A stretch of DNA of 64,000 bases from Gordius sp. MW1 (taxonomy: Eukaryota; Nematomorpha; Gordioida; Gordea; Gordiidae): positions 30,752,001 through 30,816,000 of the forward strand of contig OZ038526.1 in NCBI GenBank assembly GCA_964036665.1, read 5' to 3'. Under the pieces are notes generated by a model, which was not told where the DNA came from, searched no databases, and saw nothing but the letters and a program-made list of their open reading frames with translations. The position numbers and the translations under genes were made by a program. Shown here piece after piece: positions 21,501 through 31,779 of this stretch (positions within the stretch are counted from its first letter, which is position 1; every line of letters starts with the position of its first letter).

Positions 21501-24500
21501 CTTGCAGCTGGATTGAAAGAATTAGAGATTTGGCTTGTTAAATGAAACTTTTCATTCAAGGTTATACAGGTTTTAAACAAATTTATAGCCGACAAAATCC
21601 AAAGATCGATTAAAATGAAACATCAAGCTAAATTAATAAAAAATAATATTAAATTTGTAAAAACAAATTAATATAGGCTTAGTTATGATAGGTAAAAATA
21701 GATAAAAAACGTTACTTGAGCCATTGAGCGTTTTGAAGAGGGTAAATAAATTGTTGTCATTCTGTTCACGACAAGCGGAAACCATCGGTTCTGGTTTAGT
21801 AATGCTGGCGGTTGAAGGAAAATCTTTGTCCACTTGGCACGCTAAAAATTGTTAAGTTATGTGATATTAATGTTGCCTAATAACACGAGGTTTATTCCTA
21901 GACCTTTTACTATTATAAAATTCGTAAAAAAAACAATATTCCTATTTAGTTTAGAGTGAAAATCGGCCACAAAAGTTTGTTTCTATTGGTAAATCTGTTT
22001 TTCATCGGCAGAGCGTCTATTTAGTTTATTTCTTTACACCCACTCCTAAAATAACTTTAATAACAACACGCTTTTTAGGATTTAATAACAGTTTGATATT
22101 ACTTAAAATCAGAATCGATCTGTCTTATCACATATAACATAACATTGCTACTCAAAATACTTATATAAGAATGTCGCAAAATCTATGATAAAATGGTAAA
22201 TTAATAATTTCTTCTAACTTCCCACATCCGGTATCGGTGGGGAATCTTGATTATTGTTATCGGTTTTATTCACTGGGCTACAGCCGATACTGTTGTTGAG
22301 TGGAGAACCATTTTTCCGTGTCTCCAAAATATCTTCGACATAGGGCTTTAGCCTTTCTATCAGATACGGCTTAGGCCCAGAAACCGTCATTTTTCGTTTT
22401 TTCAGCTCGGCCCTCAGTTCGGGAACCTGAAGTTAAAAGAGTTCCGTGTGTTAATAATAATAATAAATTTTACCGCACAGTGGGATTGTCAAACAGAATA
22501 GCAAAAATTTATCAAGTTTTACTTCGAATCTAGTCTTACCTAAGTTTTAAAAATTCTAGATATTACAAGATTTTAGCGCAGAGTTGCATATAGTTTAAAA
22601 AAATTTATCAAATTTTACTTCACATTAAGTCTTTAAGTTTTATAAATTAGAACAAGATATTAAGATATAGGCACATAATCGTCTTATTTTAATCGTTTTT
22701 TGGTTTGTCCCATAAAAGTACTATAAATATTTCATTATAAACAAAAAACTCAAGTACATAGGAAAATTATAAAGCAATAACCCAATACTTAGCCTATCAC
22801 TCTTGATTAAAAACAGTTAATAACATTGGGCAAGGGGCTGAAAGCTTATAGAACCTTTAGCAAGGGCCTGAAAGCGACTACACCAAAAAATAGCGGTAAC
22901 TCCATTATAGATACCAACGACACAAAAACTCAAAGCGTCTATCTTTTAACTAATAAAATATAAGCTTCAAATCATAAAATTCGATCGTTATTTGGATAAA
23001 ACTACTCAAAAATGTTTTGTTTTCATATGTTTGTTAATATACCGTGAGGGATTCTAGAGACAATATAAGTTTGGGTTGACTAATTTTGTGCCCGTTTGAG
23101 ATCGCTTTATGACTACTAACAACTTTACAATCCCCTCGGATTTTGCTGGCCTCCTCGGCATTAGCTTTAGCGATCGAACGCTGTTGATTCGCTAAAGTTT
23201 GCCCATTTTTCCTCTTTCCCTTCGAGTTACACGCCGTTTTTTTTACGCTTTCCACCCCAGAAATACCGGTAGAAGAAATCAGGGTTTCGGACTGTTGTGT
23301 TGCAGAGGCACTAGGTGATGATGATACAGGAGCAACCTCTTCAACCAGACCAAAATTATTGGCTTTACCTGGGTCATTTTGAGGTTCTGCTAGGGCTTTG
23401 GAAACTGTTTGAGGTGAGAGCTCGAAATTTAAACTATTAACCGCGCTAATAACATTTTCCCCGTCCGTGGGAGGAGGACGAACAGGAGGGTAGGAACTTT
23501 TTGATGGGGTTTTTATGAAATCGTCCAAAAAAGGGATATCTTGGGTAATTATAAAGGGGTCGTCAGGGTCTGTCCAAGTGCCATCTAAATTATCGGGCTC
23601 CGTTAAGCTAGTGGTTGGTATACCAAATTCTTCGAAAAAATTAATGAATCCGGAATTGTGCCTCCTAGCTTCGTCTCTTAGCCCCCCGTTCGGGTATATC
23701 GTTGGTCTTTGGATTAAGGTTTGGTCTGTCGCAGCAGCTGGGGGAGTTATAGTGCTAGTGTTGTCATCGGTAAATTCGTATATTTCGATATTCTTATCGG
23801 GCTCGGGCATGCCACAATTTTGGCTGCAAGGCGGCGCAGAAAATTTGGGCCTTATTTCAACGAGGGTCGTAGTGAACATTTTGCCAGGCTCGGCCCTCAG
23901 TACTTGAGCATTAGAAACGACGTGCGAGCCCTTTACCTCCGCGACGACAGAGTTTTTTTGTTTAATGTTGTGCGAGTTAACATGATCAGGGTGCGGGACT
24001 TGTTGATAGGAGGCAGAGTTTAAAGCGAGGGTTGATTGATTTCTGGACAGGACTGGTGGAGACTGTTTAAGAGGGGCAGCCAAGTCTTGAACTTCATCTT
24101 GGGGATGTCTTTTGCCTTTGGACGGGATAACGCCTTTACAAGTGGGAACGAGGAAATGAGAAGAAGAAAGTCGGTGAGAGGGTTTGACTTGTTTCGTGTT
24201 CGAGGGGCCCGTAAGGCCTAAGCTTTGTTGGCATTCCATCTGGAGTTGGAGGAATAGGCGTTGTTGTTGAAGCACGAACTCGTACGTGGAAGAGCAGGGG
24301 GGCAAGACTGGCATTGTGGTGCTTATAACGTTACTGGCGTTAAAACAATTACTATTTTGCGTGTAAGGTGGAACGGGGGTTGATCCAGTGGTAGAAGCAT
24401 TGCCACCACAATTTAAAATCCCGGGAGGCCCTTTATACTCGTGAAATTTGATCGTTTTAAGCTTGTTGGTAGATGCCGTAGTGGTAACAGTAGTATTACT

Positions 24501-27500
24501 AAAGTTTATTGAGCCCGGTGTTGGAAATTTTGAAATTTTATCAATAACGCCATCGGCACTACAGCTACTACAGTTGGTGGGGAGTGGAGGCGGGGGCAAA
24601 TTTTTCTTACCCGGGGCAATTTTACCCCCTACCGACTTATTGGAAGGGCCAGGCTTGGAGGGCAGGGCAGGTTTGAGTATAACCATTTTGTATTGAGAAG
24701 GCGGCGACGATGACGTAGGTGCACGGGTGTCTGGTTGCGTAACGCGAGACCCTACCCGTTTGGTGGGTTCGAGCCTGGGTCCGGACAAGGGATAAAGCAA
24801 ACTAAGATTCGGAGCGCTGTGAACTTGATTGAGCAACGGGACGACCGCAGTGTTAGAGGAATCGTTGTTGTTATGGGCGTTTTTGAATTCAATTTTAGTG
24901 ACCGATGTCTGAAATAAATCTTTCTCGTGTAGTATCCCGCTAGTGGTTATATTTTGACCGGCGTTTTTAAGCGCAAACGCTAAATCCTGCTGAAGATCCT
25001 TTAATAATAATTGAGTTAAAAAGTTATTAAAGGCACAAAATTATATGAAAACACTTAGGTTTTCTGAATTAGTAATTATGAAAATTGCTGAGGGAGAGAG
25101 TTTAAAGCATAATTTTTAACTGCCATAATAAATTATGCGAAGGCTTAAAGAGGGGTTTGCTGATATATTCAACTATGTTTAAAATGATTTTAGATATAAA
25201 AAAATCCAAGAGAGCGATGAGGGTGCCTACTAGATAGAAGGAGCTATTAACTTTAAAAACGTTAATTTATATTACACAGTTAATTACAGACTCTTTGTTT
25301 AAACCAAATATATTTAACAACTTTTGGTATGTATCAAAGCATTTCATGACATAATAAAATCATAAAATAGGAAATAAAAAATAATTGGAGCGTTCTTTAT
25401 AAAAGTTTTATATAAAAGGCTCACAATTTCCATGGTGTTTTCGGGGGAAACACTCCCGGGATACATCTTAACACGATTTTGATGCTCGACTTGGTTCAAA
25501 TCGGAAGGGAAGTTGTTGAGGCACATTTTCTTGCACTCTGAAGGCTCGGTTTCAAGTCTCAAAAGCCCCCCTAATAGTATAAAATTAGTGATAGAAATAT
25601 TAGGAAATCTAATTTTAACAATTCAGATTAATGCTTGGGAAGACGGGTTCCTTCAGGCTATAAAAACTCGTCTTTCCAATCGTGTTGTAAATACGGCTGG
25701 GTGTCGCCCTTTGGTTGTACTAAGACTAACGGCCGATTCTGGTCTGTTTTTTCAAATTTTGACTAAGCCTAGAGGTCGAATAAGAAAAACCGACCAACCG
25801 TTGGTTTGTTTATGTTTAGTCGATTAAAACCGAAGGTCGACCGAACAAAACCCAGCCGTTTTTACGATCCTACTTTACACGCACCATTAAACCAGGAATA
25901 CAACCACTGAAGACACATATAAAGGTCAACCTTTTTCAATACAAACTTTATCAAGCATTCAAAACATGTAATATATAAGATTATATTAAAACTAACTTAT
26001 AAAAATGTAATGAAAAGTGTTGGTATACTTTGAATTGCATCGCTGATATTTTTATCGGGTTGAAGAACGTTAGCCCGAACCAAATCTAGTGGTCCGGGTC
26101 GATGTGAGAGCCTCTCATTGAGATCATCAACCAAGCGAGCCCGTTTAAGTTGACGTTGCCGCTCCGCTATGCAAGGATCCACGTGCGTATCTTCCCAATT
26201 TCGTACACAAATTTGATATATTAGATAATGTATAACAAAAAGAATAAAATTCATACTTTGAAACGCAAATTGTTTAAAAAAACAGGAGCTTAAGGACCCT
26301 TAAATATGCTTGAAACACTATTTTTCATCGTTTAAAAATCTTTTTACGAGGAAACATGTAGGGTATAGTAGCACTTAGAAAATATCCTTTAGAACTAGAC
26401 GAACCCGAGAGTTAACGGATAGAAAATACATTACTTTTTGCGACAAAATGCTATAAAGCGGCGAGAATCAACCCTTAAAATATCTTATTTTTTTGTATTA
26501 AACCCCACCCAAAACCCCTAATCCTCATTTAAGAGGTTCAGATTTAGAGGCACGTGATTAGGAGGCTAGAAACACTTCGGTGTCAACTTATGATTAACGA
26601 ACACAGGTTGGATATTATATTAATTATTGTCAATCCTTTGTAATAATATTCGTTGTTTAAAAACGGTAAGGTTGAATGGCAGAGAATTTTAAACGATGCT
26701 TTAGAATATTGCCTTAATTGACGGTAGTAAAAATCATCCTTTTTACCCGGCAAAATATGTTGTTGCACGAGTTCGGCCCGCTCCGGACGTCTCTGGATTT
26801 TGTGCTTCAAAAAATCTCCCGTTTTAGCCCTCTCCAGCTTCTGCCTCTTCGTGTATATGGTCGGTGGCGTCTGCAATGCTAAATATCGCAAAAATTAGCC
26901 CATAAATTTTAATTATAGCTTCCGTTATAACAAGATTTTTGCAAAAAAGGTAATTTTTATTGTAATTGTATAAGTGTTGAACCATCAGGGTACTTCATCA
27001 TATCCTAAGTTAATTTTTAAATTTATAAATGGGGGGAGGGGGGCTATTTTGTCCCTATTATCTTCGAATCGTAGTTTAATATTAAAGGTTAGTCGTTTAA
27101 ATTGCTATAACTGTTGTGACATTGTATTTTCACTTAAAACCTTGGGCCGGGCCTAGCCGTCAAAAATGCCAGATCGGCCCAGGCCGGAAGCAATCACTTG
27201 ACAATAGATCATTCAAGTAATATTTTATTAATTTATACAGCTCCATTAATAATAAAAATAATATCATCGCACAATGGCTTATGGGGAATTTGCCTAAAAC
27301 TATTATGATTTATAAAAGATTTCGGGCGGGCTCGAGTTAGGATATGGGCCGATTAAAAGCAATTCCATAAGGTCCCCCCCTGCTAAACATTTAGAGGTCA
27401 TTGCTTTACACCACAAATTTCCTTCCCTAGCTAATGTTGAATTTAAAGGCGATTTTAACCAGGTACAACATAGCTGGCGGACAGAGGTCGCCACTATTTA

Positions 27501-30500
27501 GGTAGGTAGGGGGAGGGGCCGACCGCGCCCTATAAAGGTGATACAATTTTCTAAGAAATATAATCAGCATCATTGCCCCAGCATGTAAAAATAAAAATGC
27601 TCGGTTTCAGCAACGAATCCCACGTTAAAACACAGCTGTTGGCCCCGTTCTAATTCCCTAATTACAGCAAAAAAATGATCGAGGGGAAGGGTATTATACA
27701 GCTTTGACCTGACTCATTTACTAGATTAACTTTGTTTGAACAGCGCATCATTGATGTTGGAAGAGAGATAGAACTTGACGGTTTCAAGAATATAAATATT
27801 AGTTAAGAAAAAGAAAAAAGAAGTTCCGTCCGATAATTGTTAATATACTTAAATTTTAATCTTCATAAAGGAGTGAGTGGAGGGGTGGGGGAGTACAATT
27901 AAATATAACAGACAGATAAGGGGTGGGGTGGGAGTGGTTAAAAATAAAATGTGTAATTATAATTAGAGACTTTGCCAATGACAAATTAACTTCGCCTAAC
28001 AAATTATCTCTTATTCATAACCCCGATCCCTAAATTATCGTTTAAGTTCGAATCCACCACCCGACCTCACTGAAAAATTTAGTTAAATTGTAACTTAAAA
28101 AGTAACGCAAAAAAATCCAAACATCATTTTAAGTGGTTAAAATTATTTTCACGAAACAAAGTTACGACCGTTCTCGAAATGGGATAGGATTCTGACTTAA
28201 TTGACTCAAAATAAGTTTTAAATTCCATAGCCAAAAGCCCAAAACAAAATAACTTAATAGATAACTCATGCTGGCAGGGCTTGTCTTAATATCGGATTCA
28301 GATTCAAATCGCGCGAATTTAATCCTTGTCTAAATATCCGATTCAAATTCAGGGGTCAAACTCGGTTGTAATTATTAATAATTTGTTTTTTGAAAGTTAA
28401 AAAAACGTTTTTTTGTTTATTTTAACTCTTAAAATTAAATCCAATCTTTGGTGATACCTAAAAATTTAAAAACATTTTACATTTGAGCTTAGGAAAAACT
28501 TTGCATCTTACAAAATCGCTGTTACGTTATGCGTCTGAAATGTAAACTTGCTTCGAATTTCGAAGTTAAGACCCGGCTACGTTATAACCCGTAAGACGAT
28601 TTTGTTGCGTAGCCAGCAAAATCCGATATTAAAACAAGCCCTTAGACCGAACTCTCCCGCTTTAACAGAGCTGAGCCGGCTACGGGCTCTTCGAATTTTT
28701 ACAGTGAAGTTTTTAAAGACCAAACCGTTTTTTTTACTAAATTTCCCTTTTCGCCTTATTGGGCAGGCACAAAGTGATATTCGACATCTTTATGGTGTAG
28801 CTATTTTTCATAAGAGGAGAAGATTCATTGAAACCATTTATACATAGGTCCGTTGGTCAAGTTAAAATTAACGGTTTTAAAGCGGTGTGAGGGCATTAAT
28901 AAAACCACTAAAATTAATGCTTTGATACCGCTAAGTTTTTTTTTATAAAATCGACGAGCACCCTGACAACTTTACTTTTTGAAACATAATTTCCCGTTAA
29001 ATCTTTTTGGAACGGAAGTGCCGATTAGTATTTTGTAAAAACGGCCGGGTTTTGTTTAGTCGACCTATGGTGTTAGTCGACACTAAACATAGACACAGAC
29101 CAAAAATTTTTGGGTCTGTTTTTCTTAGTCGACTTTTGGGCTTAGTCTAAAGTTGAAAAACAGACCCAGCCGTTTTTACAACACTACTACCGATTGAAAA
29201 TTTACATTTACTGGATGAGTAGTAAAGAGTTGAGTTCGATGCCAACTTTAAAAACAACAATAAAAACGTGGAAGCTCTAATAGTATGCAACATTACAAAT
29301 TGCATTATCTCACTCAACTATCTTCCATATATACCTAATTGATTTTATAATCGGATACAAATTAGTGCTACCCTTCAAGCAACTTAATAAGTGAGATAGG
29401 AGATTGTAGGCTGGGTTTTGTTTAATCGATATTTTTTGGTTTAATTTGATTTCCAAATTTCGACAAAGCGTATCGACTAAGAAAAACAGTATGTTTGGTC
29501 GACCAACACCAAAGGTCGCCAAAACAAAACCCGGTCGTTTTTATAACTCTAGGAGATTGACGTAATATTTTAACCACGTGACAAACTTACAAGAAAATGT
29601 GCAGACGTTTATGGAAAGTTCTTCATAAAACAAGTTATACTTGAACCACTCATAAATATAATTTGTCGAGCTTAATGTCGTCACCTGATGATCCACAGTA
29701 TTCCACTCTTAACCATACCTCACAACTCCTTAGATAACTTTGCCCTTAAATTAAATCTACAAAAAAGCATCTTAACTCAAATAATCATCAAGGAGGCGGG
29801 GGGGGGGTTGATAATATCGGATTTTAAACCAATTTGCTACTCTAAATCTGTGGGGAAAAAGCAATTACGCGGTGCTTTAAAAATGTAATAGAAAAATACG
29901 GGGGGGGGGGGGGCAGGGCGGAAGGGAAGCGGGTCGAGTGTATGAGTCAATGAAGAGCATGCATGACATCACATTACGTTACATACAACATTAAAAAACT
30001 TGATTTATAACGGTAGATATCGCGTGTCAATAAATTACTAATTCCTGCTGAACTTAGGATCCCAAATTAACGAATGACTAATGTATGTACAACGCGTATC
30101 AACGTGGAATATCATCTCAAAAAAGAGATCTAATATATTTAGTGATTATTCACATCGCGCTTTTGAAGAAACTTTCTCGGAAACTTAAATGAATAAAGCT
30201 GTATTTTTGAGTCGTAAAAGCACAAGTTTTTAAAAAAAATGCGAAAAATAAACTAATATTTTAAATTATTAGATAAAAGTGATGTTGATGGAATATCATT
30301 TAACTTTTCAACTAATTTACTATGGGGGTACACCGGATTTTATAGAAGGGTCAAGACAAACAAAACTTGGTTTTACATAAATATTTTTAGCAAAATAAAA
30401 TAATTATTGCATTAGGGGGACGGCTAAGTCTAGTTAAAAATTGAAGCTTCACTTCAAATTTTACTTAGGGGATAATTTAGTTAAGAGCACGAAACTAAAA

Positions 30501-31757
30501 TTCATATAAAGAAATATTTGAACTTACGCGGAATGATTCCTTGTCCGACTAATATGGCCACTGGACGTCTGGTCATTAGCTTGTTTTGTAGGGCTATTTT
30601 TAGGGAAAATTAATATATGATTTAGGCAATGTCAAATTAAACATATAAAAGATTAATTTGCTGATTTTTAATATTTATCTAAAATAACTGGTATAGCTAA
30701 TTTCACCTTAAGGAAGCAGTTAACAAATAAAAAACTAAGGTTGGATGCAAAAGCTTTGAAACACATTGTAAATGGCAAAAATTGTGCAGAACTTATCTTA
30801 CATAAAATGGCGACCCAAGTTGCTTAATAAATTTCAAGGCAATAAACAGCTGTTTGCCAGTCGATAAATTATTTTATTGTTATAAAAACAAACAAAATAT
30901 GACATTACATTAGCAAATGTCAAAATTTAATATTGCCCAGGTTCCTAGTAGCGCTACCTAAAAACTAAAAATAAGCCAATTTCAATCATTTAAAATAACA
31001 GTACATACCGTAATCAAAACGGCTATTTTCACCGGGTCGGGCTAACTAGGCCTGCTAATATTTCCACTAAAAATTTCTTAAATCCGTTATTTTCCATTTA
31101 GATAAGATTTAACCAAAATTCTAAAATGTTATTTCAGTTGAAAAACTTGGATTATTCATGGAGTTATGCAACTCAATTTGCCGACCATGCTGCCCTTAGA
31201 TTTTAATCTCGTCGTGATCCGTAGTCAAATATTAAAAGTTCTAATATCAAATTCGCGACAAACCATTTCTCAGTCGACCACTAGGCTTAGTCGAAATTTG
31301 ATAAACAGACCAAAGTAGACGGTTAGCTAAACCAAGGTCGACCAAACAAAACCCCAGCCGTTTTTTCCTTCTTTAAAATATAATTGTAGTTTTAACGAGT
31401 CAATTTACAATGTCGGTTTTGTTGCATGGATTCCTTCAAGGAAGTCGCTTCTATAGTGGCGGATCTACATTCTGCCCGAGCCTCCGTATAGCAGCTGGAA
31501 GTGAGGGAACTTTGGCTGGAAGACCATGCCCCATCTGACGCCATCATTTGCTGTGGGTACATGTAGGCCACCTCATAATCACCACCATAACAATCGAATC
31601 CCCCGTCCTCGCTCATATTAGTATCGTTAAGGCCCAGAGCTAATTCTACGTATTTGGAGGCATTAGTAAAATTTCGCAAACGCAAGGCTGCTGTGTTTTC
31701 ATCGTCACTCATAACTAGATCGGTCCCGTAATGGCGATTAGCTTCGGGTACGACCAT
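18039..31757 (-). CDS. Mrtf: Myocardin-related transcription factor (MRTF/MAL)
   Basis: Twelve coding exons assembled from conserved sequence and splice sites, with all junction phases agreeing, give about 1504 aa. MRTFs bind G-actin through RPEL motifs. When actin polymerises they enter the nucleus and coactivate serum response factor on cytoskeletal and muscle genes. Domains in order (residue numbers approximate): divergent RPEL1 RRPVAILV (125-132), RPEL2 RRPERAEL (168-175), RPEL3 HRPGPLDL (212-219), basic box KLKTIKFHEYK (464-474), Q-rich YEFVLQQQRLFLQLQ (about 524-538), SAP domain (938-970), leucine zipper (1202-1235), acidic C-terminal activation region ending DWDKL-like NWDKLMTAD. This is exactly the family order. 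The intron between RPEL1 and RPEL2 is 3.6 kb. Introns hold repeated MITE copies. RPEL1 lacks the usual Glu. Next gene downstream, Phax, is convergent. Confidence 0.93.
19451..19662 (-). CDS. Mrtf: Mrtf exon 11
   Basis: Acceptor TTTTTATGAAG|AA, donor CCCAA|GTTTAT (weak), phases consistent with exons 10 and 12. It encodes a second amphipathic stretch, MLENYNEIIMQHQVLTHQLK. Confidence 0.68.
19830..20270 (-). CDS. Mrtf: Mrtf exon 10 (leucine zipper)
   Basis: Acceptor TTTTCCTAG|CA; donor CCAA|GTGGGT chosen by phase. After a Ser/Asn-rich part it encodes the coiled coil IKLQREKIAELQRQLNRSQL then ELEIQLAAATEKF, corresponding to the MRTF leucine zipper used for dimerisation. Confidence 0.85.
20378..20585. 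mobile_element. GGTCGACC MITE, copy A (Mrtf intron)
   Basis: Inverted ends TGTCGTAAAAACGGCTGGG and CCCAGCCGGTTTTACAACACTA enclose GGTCGACC motifs in both halves. Same family as copies at 25680, 29026, 29407, 31255, 35485 and 36697. No clear target duplication remains here. Confidence 0.85.
21222..21434 (-). CDS. Mrtf: Mrtf exon 9
   Basis: Acceptor ATATATACTAG|AC, donor AAAGAG|GTATGT (strong). It encodes SVETPMGTGQFLTPN and a Leu/Asn/Gln-rich helix MMTLLLLANNLRQLRDQQNT. Confidence 0.8.
21716..21841 (-). CDS. Mrtf: Mrtf exon 8
   Basis: Acceptor AATTTTTAG|CG, donor CTCAA|GTAACG, phases consistent. It encodes an FPSTASITKPEPMVSA segment followed by NNLFTLFKTLNGS; no named domain. Confidence 0.75.
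22219..22426 (-). CDS. Mrtf: Mrtf exon 7 (SAP domain)
   Basis: Acceptor TTTAACTTCAG|GTT, phase 0, directly continues ESLT with VPELRAELKKRKMTVSGPKP then YLIERLKPYVEDI. This is the SAP DNA-binding motif as in MRTFs (vertebrate VAELKQELKLRSLPVSG). The donor A|GTTAGA is weak but is the only one in the phase needed by the next exon. Confidence 0.9.
23043..24998 (-). CDS. Mrtf: Mrtf exon 6 (basic box, Q-rich)
   Basis: The largest exon, 652 codons, open across its whole length. Acceptor TTATTAAAG|GAT (phase 0; CAG three codons later is an alternative), donor CTCACG|GTATAT. The first ATG-independent reading is clearly internal. It carries the SRF-binding basic box KLKTIKFHEYK and YEFVLQQQRLFLQLQMECQQ, both hallmarks of MRTFs, then a long low-conservation Ser/Pro-rich region with acidic patches (IEIYEFTDDN; TWTDPDDPF). 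Confidence 0.92.
25425..25570 (-). CDS. Mrtf: Mrtf exon 5
   Basis: Acceptor ATACTATTAG|GG, donor GAAATT|GTGAGC. Phase agrees with exons 4 and 6. It encodes RGLLRLETEPSECKK and a Met/Asn/Pro-rich stretch without a known domain; the start resembles the region after RPEL3 in insect homologues. Supported by phase and splice sites, less by similarity. Confidence 0.7.
25680..25872. mobile_element. GGTCGACC MITE, copy B (Mrtf intron)
   Basis: Left end GTGTTGTAAATACGGCTGGG, right end CCCAGCCGTTTTTACGATCC. Flanks CTTTCCAA and CTTTACAC agree at 6 of 8 positions, compatible with a decayed 8-bp duplication. Confidence 0.85.
26029..26190 (-). CDS. Mrtf: Mrtf exon 4 (RPEL3)
   Basis: Acceptor GGGAAG|AT, donor CAAA|GTATAC. 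It encodes RQLKRARLVDDLNERLSHRP then GPLDLVRANVL, matching the third RPEL (vertebrate KRARLADDLNEKIAQRPGPM). Phase matches on both sides. Confidence 0.93.
26747..26878 (-). CDS. Mrtf: Mrtf exon 3 (RPEL2)
   Basis: Acceptor ATATTTAG|CA, donor CCGG|GTAAAA. Joining to exon 2 gives GIIPPLQTPP, corresponding to vertebrate GIMPPLKSPA, followed by KLERAKTGDFLKHKIQRRPE and AELVQQHIL, an intact RPEL motif. Confidence 0.93.
28275..28645. mobile_element. TIR element in Mrtf intron 2
   Basis: Left CAGGGCTTGTCTTAATATCGG and right CCGATATTAAAACAAGCCCT are inverted repeats about 370 bases apart. Internal copies of the ATTCAAAT motif are present. No target duplication is recognised. The rest of the 3.6 kb intron (26879-30527) holds two GGTCGACC MITEs and poly(G) stretches, with no other gene seen. 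Confidence 0.65.
29026..29186. mobile_element. GGTCGACC MITE, copy C (Mrtf intron 2)
   Basis: Starts TAGTATTTTGTAAAAACGGC, ends GCCGTTTTTACAACACTA. Flanking octamers GTGCCGAT and CTACCGAT match at 6 of 8. Confidence 0.88.
29407..29551. mobile_element. GGTCGACC MITE, copy D (Mrtf intron 2)
   Basis: Shortened left tip TAGGCTGGGTTTTGTTTAAT, right end GGTCGTTTTTATAACTCTA. Perfect 8-bp duplication GGAGATTG at 29399-29406 and 29552-29559 fixes the boundaries and supports hAT-type insertion. Confidence 0.9.
30528..30593 (-). CDS. Mrtf: Mrtf exon 2 (RPEL1)
   Basis: A 66-base exon too short to appear as an ORF. Acceptor AAAAATAG|CC, donor CCGC|GTAAGT (near-perfect). It encodes LQNKLMTRRPVAILVGQGII, matching the first RPEL of MRTFs (vertebrate LQLKLQQRRTREELV...GI). 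The Glu of the RPEL consensus is replaced by Ile. Confidence 0.9.
31255..31367. mobile_element. GGTCGACC MITE, copy E, 5'-truncated (Mrtf intron 1)
   Basis: Only the right part is kept: AGTCGACC, then AAGGTCGACCAAACAAAACC and CAGCCG, with the tip degraded. It lies between Mrtf exon 1 and RPEL1. Confidence 0.75.
31409..31757 (-). CDS. Mrtf: Mrtf exon 1 (N-terminus)
   Basis: ATG at 31757. 116 codons plus one base to donor CATT|GTAAAT, which matches the phase of the RPEL1 exon; otherwise the frame stops 17 bases later. It encodes an acidic, Ser/Tyr-rich N-terminus with no known domain. Two short upstream ATGs in the leader (near 31812 and 31776) end before or overlap this start. A different or longer 5' end is possible. 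Confidence 0.72.
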
Positions 31758-31779
31758 AGCAGCAGCTAAGTTTCATACC

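Noticed and set aside
23515-24917. Plus-strand ORFs opposite the big Mrtf exon
   Set aside because: Shadow frames of the real minus-strand coding sequence.
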